NCBI RefSeq assembly: GCF_964355755.1
Contig: NC_092676.1
Span: 24,474,288 to 24,534,287, forward strand
Direction of reading: 5' to 3'
Source: Antedon mediterranea
Lineage: Eukaryota; Echinodermata; Crinoidea; Comatulida; Antedonidae
Length of the DNA stretch: 60,000 nt
Every line of letters starts with the position of its first letter. Position 1 is the first letter of the stretch. Below the pieces are notes generated by a model, which was not told the DNA's origin, did no database searches, and saw nothing but the letters and a program-made list of their open reading frames with translations. Position numbers and translations under genes: made by a program. Below, in pieces: positions 20,587 to 35,500 of the stretch.

Positions 20587-23500
20587 TCACCTTTTATCGA
20601 CTTTTACCCATCCAAGTGTAAAGCAACAGCTTGTATTTTGGAAATTTTGGCCTAAGACGATGTTAGGTGCTTTATTATCTTGAAACGAATTAAATAATTT
20701 AAAACCAGCGGCTTCCACTGCTTTTAGTACACTGTACCAATAGCGAATCACTTCAGGGTTTGAGCCTCGGACCTCAAACCCACTCCAGTGCAAATGAGCT
20801 GTAAAGACGATTTGCCCCACGCGGTTAATGCTGCCGTCTGCTATAATATTTTCCAATACTTTCCACTCGGAACTTTGTAGGTCAGCTCGAACAATATCAA
20901 CCTGTTGAAAGAAGAAAAACACAAATGATTGATGCTATTAAAGCAGTTTTATGACATTATACACAATATAATATTTTCCACGACTACTAACACTGCTGAA
21001 CTGTCGAAAGTCGTGGAACTCTTATTGATGTTTTAGTGTTATTTCTTGTGTTCGTAGTGTGAAATAATTATTAATTTGAAATTCTTGAGACACAGCACAG
21101 TAAAATTCGTCACGGTGAACGATAAACCATTAACCTATTTTTCGTTAGAAGTTCATTTTCTCGTCTGAATGTAGGCCTGATTGTCGCCGACAGAAAAAGA
21201 AATAGTTTTCTTGAAATTGAATTTCAATAATCTTCTATAAATGAATACACTATAACATAAGATGTTATTATATCGTGTAACAAAACAGAATCCATAAAAT
21301 AATATAATTTGTTTATAACGTAAAAATCTGGAATCTATTAAAATATCGCACTTGTTACAATACATAGTAGTTTCCTATTCTACCAGTTTCCTGACGTAGC
21401 AGCCCGATAACAGCAAACATAAGGGGGTACATCATGCTGTTTACGTTACACATACTTCCTCAAATATACCTCTTAGGAATTAATTACGCCAATGAGTGGC
21501 TGTCGCAAGAGGCCAAAAATTCAATGAAAATACTCATTGAAACGGGAAAATTGATTTATGTTTTCACGTATGTTCACAGAGGGATTGGAATATACATTAG
21601 ACGAACAAATAAATAATATGTATATAACATGATTTAAGCATTTTCAGAGTCTTATTGCCACAATTATGAATTTGTACCATTTGTTAAAGAGCAACGTGGG
21701 AATTTAAATAACTTAGTAATAATGCACTTGTTTCATTCATAAACTATTTTGTCATTTATATCATTTTGTAGTCTGGGTTCCAGACGGAGTTTTGACTTAA
21801 TATAGTAAAAAGATAAACATGTTGCCACATATGACGTTTCATACGTATACTACCTGAGCTTGTAAGCTCAGACCTTTCAGAAAAACATCGAAAAGTTTTG
21901 AAATAACTACAGACTTGGGGCAAGTCTAATCCCTTTGTTGCAAATTCGATATTCTGATTTCTTTAATCAGAGGCAATTTGAAATAGTTTATCGACATTGT
22001 CATCAACTGCTGGATTTATTCTCTTAATTCTAACATGGATGATTGTAATTTAGAGATGCGTCTCTAAACGTTTTATCGATTTATTTTTGGGTTGATCATC
22101 GATTTGTTGGGTGAATAAACACATTAACAGATTATAAGATTATCTTTGAAATCCGTAAAAACTTGTTCTAGATCTTATCTCATGCAAAGGTACTTTAAGA
22201 ATTACATAATAAAACGAATATACGACTACTTCATTACTCTCAGAAAGAGAAGGTTTCGAAGTACATGCGCATGCGCAACATAGATCACATTGCTAATCGA
22301 AGCAGACGACGTATTTCTCGTTGAGTGATGTTTCTCGGGTTGTTTGGAGCTGATTTTCTCATCTGCGACGATAGGCCCATTACTGGTAGGCATACTGTAT
22401 GTCCACATATGGCATAACTACTTCAGTACCATAGGCACCGTCTGCAATACAGTGTCACACATTATATAGCCTATTTGAAAATTGTATTAAGTTAGGTAAA
22501 GATTATGTAGGCTTATGGCCTATCATACAGGGTGTCACATGTGACGCTATATTGTATATTTGCCTATATGACACCGATCTGAACAACATTATTGTATACT
22601 ACGTTTACCAAGGCAATCTAAAGCGTGGTTCCCAATAGCGACGCAACACAAGAACGTAACGCAACGCAAGTAAATTGACCAATCACAAGCGATGGCTTAT
22701 TCGCTTGTGATTGATAACTATCTATAACTTCGCTTGCCATTGGTTAAAACGCTTGCGTTGCGTTTACGTCCTTGCGTTACGTTATAGTGGGAACCAAGCT
22801 TAACAACAGGACACTGAGCTCTCCTTGCCCAGATAGGAACTCGTAACAGTCCTTTGATTTTATATCTGGCTGCGACAAATACCAAGTTATACTGTACTAT
22901 ATAGTTCTCCTCAGTGCGCGGTGTCGGTTGAAGCGTGGTTCCCACTAGCGACGCAAGGACGTAACGCAACGCAAGTGAATTGACCAATCACAAGCGATGG
23001 CTTATTCGCTTGTGATTGCTAACTATCTATAACTTCGCTTGTCATTGGTTAAAACGCTTGCGTTGCGTTTACGTCCTTGCGTTACGTTCTAGTGGGAACC
23101 AAGCTTTAGGGGCTTTACTTGGAACTGATCATGTCGCAGCCACAGATAAACCCTTTGATTTCCGGAGCTCAACATCCTGTTGTTAGATTGATTTCCTTGG
23201 TTTAAACCCATAGTTCACATCAGCAGTGTTAGTCAGGGTCATAATGTGTTTAAAAACTCTTCAGATATTTGTTCTAATTTGTTAACATGAGGTTATTATA
23301 GATAGAGTTTTCCCCCAGGGAAATACATTGACACGTTCACATGGCACTAGGGACTATTTTCGTTTGTATACTTTATTGGGGTTCGTAATGTTAATCTGGC
23401 CGCCGGGTAGACACATGGAAAAAGGCACAATTACAGTCTGTAGGGATAGCTGGATGAAGGTAAAGAAAGACGATGTACAAAAATGATACACATTGAATTG

Positions 23501-26500
23501 CTACTGTATTTTAAAATAAACGACTACGTTTAAAAACATTCTTAAAGGTTATGAACTTAGCATTTTTATGAAATGTTATTAGGGCCTACACACAAATATG
23601 TCCCTTGGGAACATTTAAAACTCATATAAGGTACAATGTCGACTTGTCTGTCACTAAGCATAGATTGAAGATAAGGGTTTATTAATATTTAATTGCGACA
23701 GGGCCACGAAATGTTAAATTTATCTGTGGATTTATTGCTTATAGCAAAAAATCTGATGAAGATTTAATCAACAATGTTTAACAAAATCTATGGCACGTCA
23801 TAAAAATGGCTGATGTTTTACTTTTGCTTGAACTTGTGACTACAATATTATATTGATAAACGGGAAGACAAGGCTTTGCCCTTGACACCTGTCGTAAACA
23901 GACATGGACCCGGATAACAGCAAAAACTGCACATGTTATCCGAACTACCGGCATAAGACATATCTATTATGACAAAAACAGGAGGTTACTACAAGTTCAG
24001 TAAGCATCTGTATGAAAACGTCATTTATCATTTTCATTTGTCACCGCTGGTCCTGCAAAGTAAAGGCCGTTTGAAACAAAATGTTTAAGGCTCTGTGTAC
24101 ACTATCAAACTTTGATGTGACAAAAAAATGTGGATGTGTCCATATAATTATGGATATGATGATGTCATATCACTACCATATTTGGGCATATCACTATCAT
24201 ATTTGGGCACATTTTTTTGACTAGTTTGATAGTACAGACAGAGCTTAACGCATTTACCAACACAGCATAATAGTCAGTGATTAAATATAGGCCCTACTAA
24301 CTAACCTGTTCGTGACCGAGTTCCTTCATTATAGTGGTGAGCCGCCGTGATTGGCGTGTCTTTGCGGACGGTCTGCTAGGCCTACTTAGCTTCACAAGAG
24401 ATTCTCTCCAGTCCAAAGTTACTGAATGCGTGTGGATGTTTTTAAGATCAGGTGCATGGATTGATGTTTTCGACGACGGATCAAACACGTGTACTTCGTA
24501 TCCTTGCCTCGCCAAATCGATTTCAATTCTGCCTTGGTATATTACTGGCCTGGTAGTACAATAAAGAAAATGTAAAAATACACTTTGACAGACATCTCCT
24601 ATGGCACGCATAGTCAACAACAGTGAAGCCCTAAACGTAAAACCAACGCAAGGACGTAAACGCAACGCATGAGTGTTGACCAATGACAATCGATAGTTCG
24701 AATATTCCATCGCTTTGTGATTGGTCAAATTCCTTGCGTTGCGTCAAGTGGGAACCAAGCTTTAATGAGTGTTTCTAATGCTTGGTTCCTGCTAGAGACG
24801 CAACACAAAAACGTAACGCAAGCGATGTATTATTCAAACTGTCGCTTTCGTCCTGCCAAGCTTTAATGAGTGTTTCTAATGCTTGGTTCTCACTAGGGCC
24901 GCAACACAAAAACGTAACGCAACGTAAATGAGTTGACCAATCATAAGCGATGGATTATTCGAACTGTCACCGTCGTCCTTGTGTTGCGATCAGTGGGAAC
25001 CAAGCTTTAATGAGTGTTTTTTCAGAGGAGGTGTTGTTTTAACAATCATTCAATGTTTATTTAAAAAGTTGAACTGCCAGGTATCTGCAGGATGAAAAAG
25101 AATTCTTCAAAACCTACCCAAACGAATAGACGATACATTTTCTGTTTCCACATTTCACTTGATGACCAGTATCCTGGCACACTTTCCAAGCCCAGTCTTG
25201 AGAGCTCCCTTTGAGAGCACCAGGACTTTTTAGTTTTTCGCACTGAATCTAAGAACAGAAAAATAACACGTGACTAAGTATTATATCAATCAATACTTAA
25301 ACTTGGTTTCCACTAAGGACGTTACGACGTAGGCACAACGCAAGTGATTTTACCAATTACAAGGGACAGTTCGGATGATCCATCGCGTCGTGATTGGTCA
25401 AATTACTTGCGTTGCTCTTGCGCCCTTACGTTGCGTCCAAGTAGGAACCAATATTTAAAGTTAGACTATCTATAGAGATTAACAAAAACATAAAAACGAT
25501 CGATCATGATAAAAAAAAAAGAAAATAGATCAATGTTATTTCATTGCATTGTTATAAGTAGATCAAACTTTTTCTTTTGTCTTTTCTGTTTTTGTCTTTT
25601 CTAAATTTGTTATTGAGGATCGACCCCATTGGAAATAAGTCCCATATCGGGACTTTCATGCATGAGCTATCCTGCATCTCTGTAGGCCTATCTGTCTTTT
25701 AAAATTGTATATATATATATATTGTATCATAAACTGTGCATGTTTTTTTAATGAGATGCAAATAAATCAAATCAACTGGCCCAATTTTGTGGACAAAACA
25801 TTCAATATTATTTCAAGGATTTCAATTTGAATACCTCGAGCCACAGATTGAGTTTGGCGACATTATATCTGTAGGTAGATTTGGTAATTTAAGATAGCAA
25901 AATAATCATAAGCCAGCATCGCCTTAATAACACACAGGAGTTCATCAGCTAATGGATTGGCGATCGATCAATAATCTAGCCTACATTTTTATATGAATTG
26001 GTAATACTAATAAGAATGGTAGTGGACGAAAATGATGATGAAATTGCTTAGATGAGCATTATTCGACATGATGATGACGGTGGTGGCATGATGATGATGG
26101 TGGCATGATGGTGGCGGCATGATGATGATGGTTGCATGATGATGAAGATGGTGGCATGATGATAAAAATACAACGAAAACGATGATGACAACAATGATAA
26201 TGATGAAAAAGACTAATACCATCTGACACGAAATATTTTTAATTTCCTTTTTTGTTTCGAACAAGGGGCCTAAATCTTCCGCTCATGGATGCTGAGGTAA
26301 CATGATGACCCGTTCGAGTAGACCCGTAGGCCTACTCGTTGCCCAGCAGGAAAGAGAGACTTATATTATAATAATAAAATCTCTGATATGATCGTTCTTT
26401 TTACTTAGTCAGAAAGTCAATGAGCAATGACATTTTCTATTTTCTTGGACAATAAAAGAATATTGTATTGAAGTGTATTTTTTTTATTATTTATGAATTA

Positions 26501-29500
26501 TGCATTACATTTGTACTTTTAATTGTTTTAATTGGATTGAAATAATTGCCTTTAAAAATATTATGGTTATGACGACAATGAATGTTACGACAAAATTAAA
26601 TTGTACAAATTAAGAATTCATCTTACTTGTGGGTTTGAGATATATTCAACAAATCGTTGAGCCTCTGCTTGGAATGTGTGGTTTTCTGACGCCCATCTCT
26701 GCATGTGTAACATCGCCTTCGGTGCTTTATCCGTCTGTGAACATACAGGTTGACAATACTAAATTAAGTCATAATTAGACGCATAATAAAAAATACCATG
26801 GGCGTCCTCAACATTAATGTGAACCATGTTATTATGTGACATATGGCTTTTTATATACATTCAATTGCTGTACTGTAACACACATTCATCACACCCGATT
26901 CTCGTATCACGTCATGTGTACTGACAATACACAGCCACGCAGTTTCTTGTTCTAAAGCTCTGTCTACACTGACAAGTACAAAAAAGTATGATGTGCCCAA
27001 ATATGGTAGTGATATGCCTATTATATGGTAGTGATATGACATCATCATGTCCATATATGGGCACATCATACTTTTTATCACATTTGATAGTGTAGACAGA
27101 GCTTTAGACATGACGGTGACACATGCGCGGACACATCAACAACAATGCCAAGAAAAAACAATAAACCTGCTAGAATTAAGCTTATTTTAAAACATTTCAA
27201 ACCTTGCAAGTCAAAAAAAAAAAGGAAACATTATTCCCACTTGTAATCGATATTCTGCGACATCTACTTTAATCTTAAGTCACATATGTACATACTAGAC
27301 AGACATGAACAGATAAATTATTTAAACCTAGTATAAATCAATTAAATAAAGAACGGTAAGTGAAAGTTGTCAATAACGATTTTTGACAGTAATGATCTGA
27401 CTGCTTCTATCTCCGTGACAGCTGTATCGATCTTGTATAAGGTAACTGAGTATTATGATACGGTAAATAGCAATTTAGCCTCTATAATTAAAGAATGTAG
27501 TGACTGTAAATAATTTAATGGCCCCTAGTGCATGGATTACAAGCGTGACGCGCACAACCCAATAATGTGCGTTTTTTTTCTTCAGATTCAGAATAGCACA
27601 AGACGAGTTTCGACAACTCGGTTATTTCACGTTTGATTCGTGATGATTATTTTCGTAATTAATGTAATAAATGGAAATGATTGAAATATAATACTATGCC
27701 TATACTTTCGATTTAAATTTAGTTCAGTACCTTATTTGGGGTGTGGTATTTGTCTCATGCAATAGGTTCTAACCATAGAGATATTATAGTGAACAATATC
27801 TCTATGTTCTAGCTAAGGAAAACACCTACTGATGAAGACCCGTATCTTCATCAGTATAGAAACATGATGATGAAGAGATCTGGTCGTTCATTTACTTTAC
27901 ATTATGTGCAGTACTGTAATATTAGAAATATGAGTAAGTAGGCTTATTTTAAAATATTCGATACAGACGAGATTGCAAAGCCTGAGGAAGGTTTCATAAT
28001 GAATATTCACAATGCCATAACCCAATTCATAAACTTTCTTTTTATTAGCAATTTCTTTGAAAATTTGTCCTTTGAATTTGGTAAATTTTTATTTTGAATA
28101 TTGAATATTATTCTGTGTTTTATACAGAATATAAAAACACAGAAATGGCGGTCACTCTAGGTATGACATTATACAGTATAGTAGACTGTTAATGCGCTAG
28201 AGAGCCAAACGAATAAAAACGCATGACGTTCGGTCGCTGTTTCACGCTGTGACGTCATGCTTCCAGTCAATCGCGTGCTGAGCGGGCAATTTGGGCACAC
28301 AGTGTTCGTAAGTTTTCTCATGGCCTGTGCTATTGAAAAATCACACTTTCAGGTAATAGAAAATGCTACACAGGATGGCAAAGAGCTATTATACGTAGCC
28401 TACCTGTATATTATAAGTCATTATATTGAGTCGGTCAGATATGGCGCGCCATAGTATGAACCAGGGAGTTACAACTCGAATTAGGACTCAGTGTTACCTA
28501 CTGCTTGACAGCAATGCCAACCTGACAATCAGGCCTATTGTGGGCTGATTATCTTACTATTTTTAACTACTATAATCAGCATTATCTTTTACAAATAAAT
28601 TAAATAAATTAAATATAACCGTGACTAATTGCTGCATAAACATGTGTGTTTTGACTAGGTAATTGAAAGTATAGCCATATCAGTGGGTTGTTGGACATTA
28701 TATACTGGACTCACATCTGCTTAACACATGCTAAATTATTTCGGCACCTTCATACCCCAGGCTACCATTATTCTTAATAGCTTTCATGACAAATACTCCC
28801 CCAAAGGTTATTAACAAGTACCCTTTTAATTAACCCTATCCCCGCGGTAAATGCTTTAAAAGTAAAACACATTAATTTTAGTGTTCGAACGACGTGCTAT
28901 ATCGTTTTGTAGGCATAATCGTTAAGCTTTGTATTTGATGGAAAATTTTAGTATTAGTAGCGGTGCATATTCAACTCATTATAGATATCAATATATTAAA
29001 AAAGGCTATGGTTTCGTGTATGTATTAATATTATATAACCAATACAGGAAATGTGGGCAGACTATTTGTTAATAAAAGTAGGGAAGTGGTAAACCACTCT
29101 TGAAATTTACACCTGTTTAGCATAGGGTGTTTCTTAAAGCAAACAAAAAAACAAAACAAAAAACAACAAAAACAAAAAACAACAACATGACATGACTACC
29201 TATACATTTTTTCTCTCTATCGAGAACAAAAAAAAAAGAAATCGAGAAGACGGCTTGACTGGAAAAACGGTGACGAACGGTTTGGTACAGGCTGAGGAAT
29301 AATACATAAAAAAATAATACAATTCTACGGTATGTCAGAATAATAAAGGAACAATTGTTACCGTAGGCCTACATCATCATCCACGATTTTAAATATTCGG
29401 TTCACACTGTAAGCCCATTCCATTACATTTTTTTAAAAAGGCCGGTGTTATTATGAAATTGAACGCATTAGGTCTAAATGTTTGTCACCTCCAAATGAGA

Positions 29501-32500
29501 TTTTATTAAATGTGAGAAAATAAATTAGCGACGAAATGGACTAGAAAGAAGACAAGAAAAAAATCATTTCAACCCTATATCACAAGGACAATGAACTGTA
29601 GTTTCAATATTCCGAATCACATTCCATTTGCACCAACTGGCGACAATTGCCACGGTCACGTGCGTACGCTGTGCCAAGGTTAGGGAAAAGTTGTAATTGA
29701 GAGGCATTCTATTTTCTTTCGGATATTGTCGGCATGTTATTCTTAGCGTATGCCTCGGGGCGTTCCATACGAAATATAATAGTAAGCATAGTGACCGCTT
29801 ATTAAAGCACGTTATGGGTGTTACATTGTTGCTAATTTTTACCAAAGGCCCTAAAATGCTTAAGCCTTTTACAACATATGGTTACGCGCGAATTATTGAA
29901 TATTATTTTTAAGACAATCGTGTTAGTATGGTAATCAACGACAATACGATAAACGAGTAGGCCTAGACACTATACCCAACGTTGATATTATGTTGGTGTG
30001 GGAGAGCTTAAGTTTTCACTTTGACTTTGTATTCAGCACTTATCAACTACTAAGGCTACACAACGTTGATATTATTATCCTCTTTGATTTTTTCCAGCAC
30101 TAAGGCTAGAATTTGAATAACCAAATAACCTCAAATCGTAATAATGAATACGATAATGGAAATTGGACAGACATTATTTTATTCATCATAGCAAACTGTT
30201 GATTTTTGCTTTTGGCATATTGAACCAATGAACTCAGGTGGCAAACACAAAATCGTTTATCTATATCGAATATTACTTCCTTTAACAATTAACAGTTTCC
30301 TAAATCACATAACGTCCAGACAAGTAGTCAATAAATAGAGATAGAGCCAATGTTAAAATGTCTTCAAACATTAATAAGGGTGAATCTAAGATTTTTCGAA
30401 AAGGAGGATAGGTAGAACACTAAATAGAGTAGGCCCTAAATGGGTGGAAAGACTGTGCACGTCAGATTACGCCACGGTTCCCACTAGCGACGCAACGCAA
30501 TACAGCACTTTGCGTCAATACGTCGTTGAGTTGCGTCCTAGAGTGGGAACCACGATTTATGGGTTGCGTTACGTTGCGTCGGGTATTCGATGAGCCTCTT
30601 CCCCGTCTTATATTCTATGTAGTATGTTCGTTCGACCTCATTGGACTTGGTATCAACTTAGCAAGGTAAGACGAATGTCAAAAGAATTATATTAATTATA
30701 TTGCACAATCACTCTCCATACCGTAGGCCTACTCTCCATATACCAGTACTACAAATCCTAATGTGACAACGAAAAACAGGAAATTCGGAGTTGTCACATA
30801 ATATTAAAATAAGAAATGAATAAAAATGTAGCCTAATTTAAAAGTACATGGTAACCACAGCATACAGCAAACGTCATGGCTAAATTTAAGTACATGTCTA
30901 TGGTGTCAGGAATGAAAGTGATAGATGCGGATCCTCCCATCAGGGGGCAGCTTCTAATTGCGCGGTATGAATTCAACTTTGTGCGATGAACTACAGTTGA
31001 CACGCCTTGGTGTTTGTAATTACACGAAAACGAATGATGATCAGGCTCTACTTGTGTGAATGATAATATGCCAGACATTTTGTTATGAATATATTGAGTT
31101 ACAGTTTTGGAATTAACTCAGCTAGCGTAACTGATTCTTTGTGATAAAATATTCAAAATTACAATGGAGATTGTTAGGAGATTGACTAAAACATCGTCTA
31201 CAAATTGCAGTCGCAAACGTATATTTGATTAAAGTTATCACCTTGATATTAAAATGTTAATATTGTTTAAAATTCATATAAAAAAATCACGACGACATAA
31301 TTCGTAGTCATAGGCAACGAGTGCAGCATATACAGTTTGTAGGCCTATTCTTTTTTTTTATTTCGGAAATATCTCATTATATTAAAAACTCTAATAAGAA
31401 AAAATCTTATCACTTAAAAACTCTAAGTAAGACTGAGGTTGTCAATATATAAAAAAACAGTACGGTACTTAATTCTCCACCTATAATATTGTTAATTTTA
31501 GAGTCAAGAAGCATATTTACCAACACCTGAAGGAAACAAGAATAGAAACAGCCTGGAACAAACGAGAGGCATAAAGTACTCTTTTGTAGGTTCTAACTAC
31601 CGTCATGGTGCACCCCTAAGGGGACCCTTTGTAGCGTCCATGTAAATAGAGAGAGACATATATGAGGTGCTCCTGCACTTTCGACTGATTTCTTTCAAAA
31701 GTACAGAACTTTAAGGTACTAAGAATCAACAATGATCGATGTATTCGGCCTCCTAAAACACAAATGGTATAATTAAATAACCCAATTAAGTTTTAAACCA
31801 GGAAAGTATCATAACTCTGCTTTAATAAGTATGAGAACTACTATAATATGGCTACTGTATTGGTGTTAAAACGTTTAGCACAGGTCTGTCGTCATGAAAG
31901 TTAAAGACATTCTTCCCCAAAAAGCATCCATGCGATTTTCTATGACGATAAATCAATTTAACCGTTGATGGATTTTGAGGTCGACCTTCGTAATAATAGG
32001 ATATGAATTATGGTAATACACTATGCAGGTAATAACCTGTAACTGACAAGACAGGTCCAAAACGGTTATGATAATAAAGACCCGTATTCATCTCGGTAAA
32101 TCGCCAATCATCCGTTAACACAATACGATTAATCGACACTATTTCACAATAATAAGGATAACAAAACTCCGCGAAAGGAAATTTGTCAAAATTACCATTT
32201 AACAGAATATAACTAATACAGGACCAAAACGTTTTGCACGATTTGCAAAATGCATTTCATAAATTATATACCGAACAAAACGTGGTATTGAAATTTAAGT
32301 TTGCAAAATGCATTTGTTTATAAATAATAAACCGTGCAGAACGTGGTATTGAAATCAAATTCAAGTTTGCAATATGTATTTTATAAACAATATACCGAGC
32401 ATAACGTGTTAAATCAAATTCAAATTTGCAATAGGCCTATGTGGTTTATAAATAAATATACCGAACATAACGTGGTAATTCAAATTCAAATTTGCAAAAT

Positions 32501-35500
32501 TCATGTTTTCATAAATAATTAATACCGTTATTCAATAATCGTACCTATCTCTTGCGGATCCTTAATATTAGAGGTATACTGAGGTAGGCCTTTATATTAT
32601 TATACAGCAATATTATTATGCAGCTATATTTCAATTTTCATACTTGCTTGAAAATGGTATGCTACTCTTACTCTATCTATTATCAAATCGGTTCCGGTTC
32701 GCGAACAGTCTTCTTGTTGTAAGTGTGTTGAAGTCAATAGGAAACTAAAGCCGCAATTGTTGCAACTGATCTTTCTGGTCTTTGACTATTAAATGCCTTT
32801 ATCACCTGGTAAACTATAGTTGTATGATTTTTCATTTTGATGTATAAGTCCTTTCATTCAAAATGAACAATCATCGTATACTTTAAAACACTTAACGGAT
32901 TAAGAATTGTTCCATACACGTTAACAACACATACTTAACTCAATTCCTAACCCTTGGTAACAAACATACAAGCTGGCCTCATACCATATAGTTTTTACCG
33001 GTGGTGTGCACTTGCTTGGGGTGCCAAAATGCACACCCATGCACCTAGTCTAGGTTCTAGACGAGAGTTTTGACTTAATATTAGTAAAAAGATATATGGC
33101 GTTTCATACATACTTGTGTGTAAGTTCGTAAACTGTTTCAGAAAAAAAATCGAAAAGCCGACACAGTGGTGGACTAATATAAAAGACAATAACTACAAAC
33201 TTTTTTCGACGACCACCATTAGAGCCTATTACGTCCCACACGTATCTCTTTCTACACCTGCTGTTCCGACAGGCACCTGTACACGTCACTCTCCATTTAA
33301 AATAAAACACAACATTAATACGAACAGAAGATACATTTGAGGTCAGTCAGGTCAGCCTTCCCAAATGATCAGCTTCAATAAATATATTTACACAGCATGA
33401 ATATTATAACATTTGTATCTGCACAAGTATAAATAGACAATCCTTGTTTCATACACAGGTATGTTATAATTGTGTTTAAAAAAAGATATCGACAATTAGG
33501 ATCGTATACTGGTTAAAGCATTGATAAAAATAAGAAATGCATGATTTGATGGAAATAACTCGACAATCCTATAGATCGACAAGGGCCGCAATAACCTCGT
33601 CTGAACAGCCATCAAGACCGATGTACAGTAGTATACTGTAACAATGTGTTTTAACGACACGTCTACGTTTAGAATAATATGGTAAGTTTGACAATACATT
33701 TTGTCAACACAATTAAGTCATGTAAACATGTCTGAATAGAAACGTAAACACAACTGAATTGGTATTATTTAATTAAATATAATTTATTTACACAAAGTCA
33801 GATATGGCAAACAGTGATGCAGTAATATTAATAAACATTGCATTAAAATTAATATATAGCGGACAAAATATATGAATCATAGGTGCTAATCACGTATCGA
33901 CCAGTGTAAATGCACTCCCTTGATTCGTTAACCCTGGTTAATCTGGTTAACCCTGGTTAATCCAACTTTAACTAATAATTCAAGCATGGAGGTATCTTTT
34001 TTATACCTCCATGATCCAAGAGTAGGCTAACGGTAAAAATAGAGCCTCAATATTGTTAACGTTTAAAAGAAATCGGTAAAGAACATCGCGTTCTTTATCA
34101 AATACGGATACTGTAAATGTGTGTTGTTTTTTAATACACATGGCTTTGATGATTTTCAAACTTCATTTTATGATTATAAAATCATTATTTATATTGTATA
34201 ACCCATACGTTGTGACACCCTATTCAGGGAACACGTGTCTGGTAAAAGGAATAAGGGGAAATATACGGTATGTCGACTTAACACTGTATGTTTTGATGTC
34301 CCCGTAATAGAGGTTGTATAATGTATATTATTACATGGGGTGTCCCCGTAGAGGTTGCAATGTATTATTACATGGGGTGTCCCCGTAGAGGTTGCAATGT
34401 ATTATTACATGGGGTGTCCCCGTTGAGGTTGCAATGTATTATTACATGGGGTGTCCCCGTTGAGGTTGCAATGTATTATTACATGGGGTGTCCCCGTAGA
34501 GGTTGCAATGTATATTATTACATGGGGTGTCCCCGTAGAGGTTGTAATGTATTATTACACGGGGTGTCCCCGTAGAGGTTGCAATGTATTATTACATGGG
34601 GTGTCCCCGTAGAGGTTGCAATGTATATTATTACATGGGGTGTCCCCGTAGAGGTTGCAATGTATTATTACATGGGGTGTCCCCGTAGAGGTTGCAATGT
34701 ATTATTACATGGGGTGTCCCCGTAGAGGTTGCAATGTATTATTACATAACGTAACTATATAGTGCTCACTGTTGGGTTTGTATTTTACAATTCATCTATT
34801 TTGTATGCAAAAAGTGCTTCGAGACACAGCCATGGCCAGCATAAAACTTGTACTGCTAAAGGATACACATACACCCATATGACAGCAGACAGGGATTTCA
34901 CAACGTCTTAAAAATTAGATCATTAATTAATGTGTTTCCGTATGTAGCGGACGTGCCGTTTCTGGAAGTTACAGATACTCTGTTCAACAACAACATAACA
35001 CTGACTATGTTTTTTAATGCAGAACATACGGTAACATGTATATTGCATGTATACTGCGCGGTTTTTTTTTTATGAATAACAAATTTTATACGAAACACTG
35101 TCTATCTATCTAGGCCTATGTAAGTTTTTATGTGGTGCTCTACAAAGAACAGAGCGCCTAACAATACTAGCATTATCAATTTAAAAGAAAAGTTTGACAT
35201 TTAAATAGAGGTGCCTTTCATAACAACACATGGTAACACTATACTGAGAACAAGAACATACAAATACGAGTACTGTTTTAATTTTTTTTCTTCAAAACTT
35301 GTATATCGGTTAATAATAATGTATGACAAGTCCCCTTCAGTTTACATGTGTGTGGGGCATGAATTTTGTCTAACATTAATATAAACAAGATTTAATATAA
35401 TTATGAAAATATGATTTAATTATTTGTGCACGTAAATACAGGAATTAAAGGGAAACTGTCAGGACTTAACAAAGTGTCCCCTTATTAGTGTAAAACATTT

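Noticed and set aside
20271-20621. 116-codon plus-strand frame
   Set aside because: Runs antisense across the METTL24 last exon end and 3' UTR, with no motif.
26007-26264. Histidine-rich protein
   Set aside because: Translation of a GATGATG/GTGGCAT simple repeat.
30833-31078. 81-codon minus-strand frame inside the METTL24 intron as an extra gene or exon
   Set aside because: No family match and no clear splice sites; METTL24 is complete without it.
34321-34575. 84-codon Cys/Gly repeat protein
   Set aside because: Translation of the 37-bp minisatellite; the frame shifts with every unit since 37 is not divisible by three.
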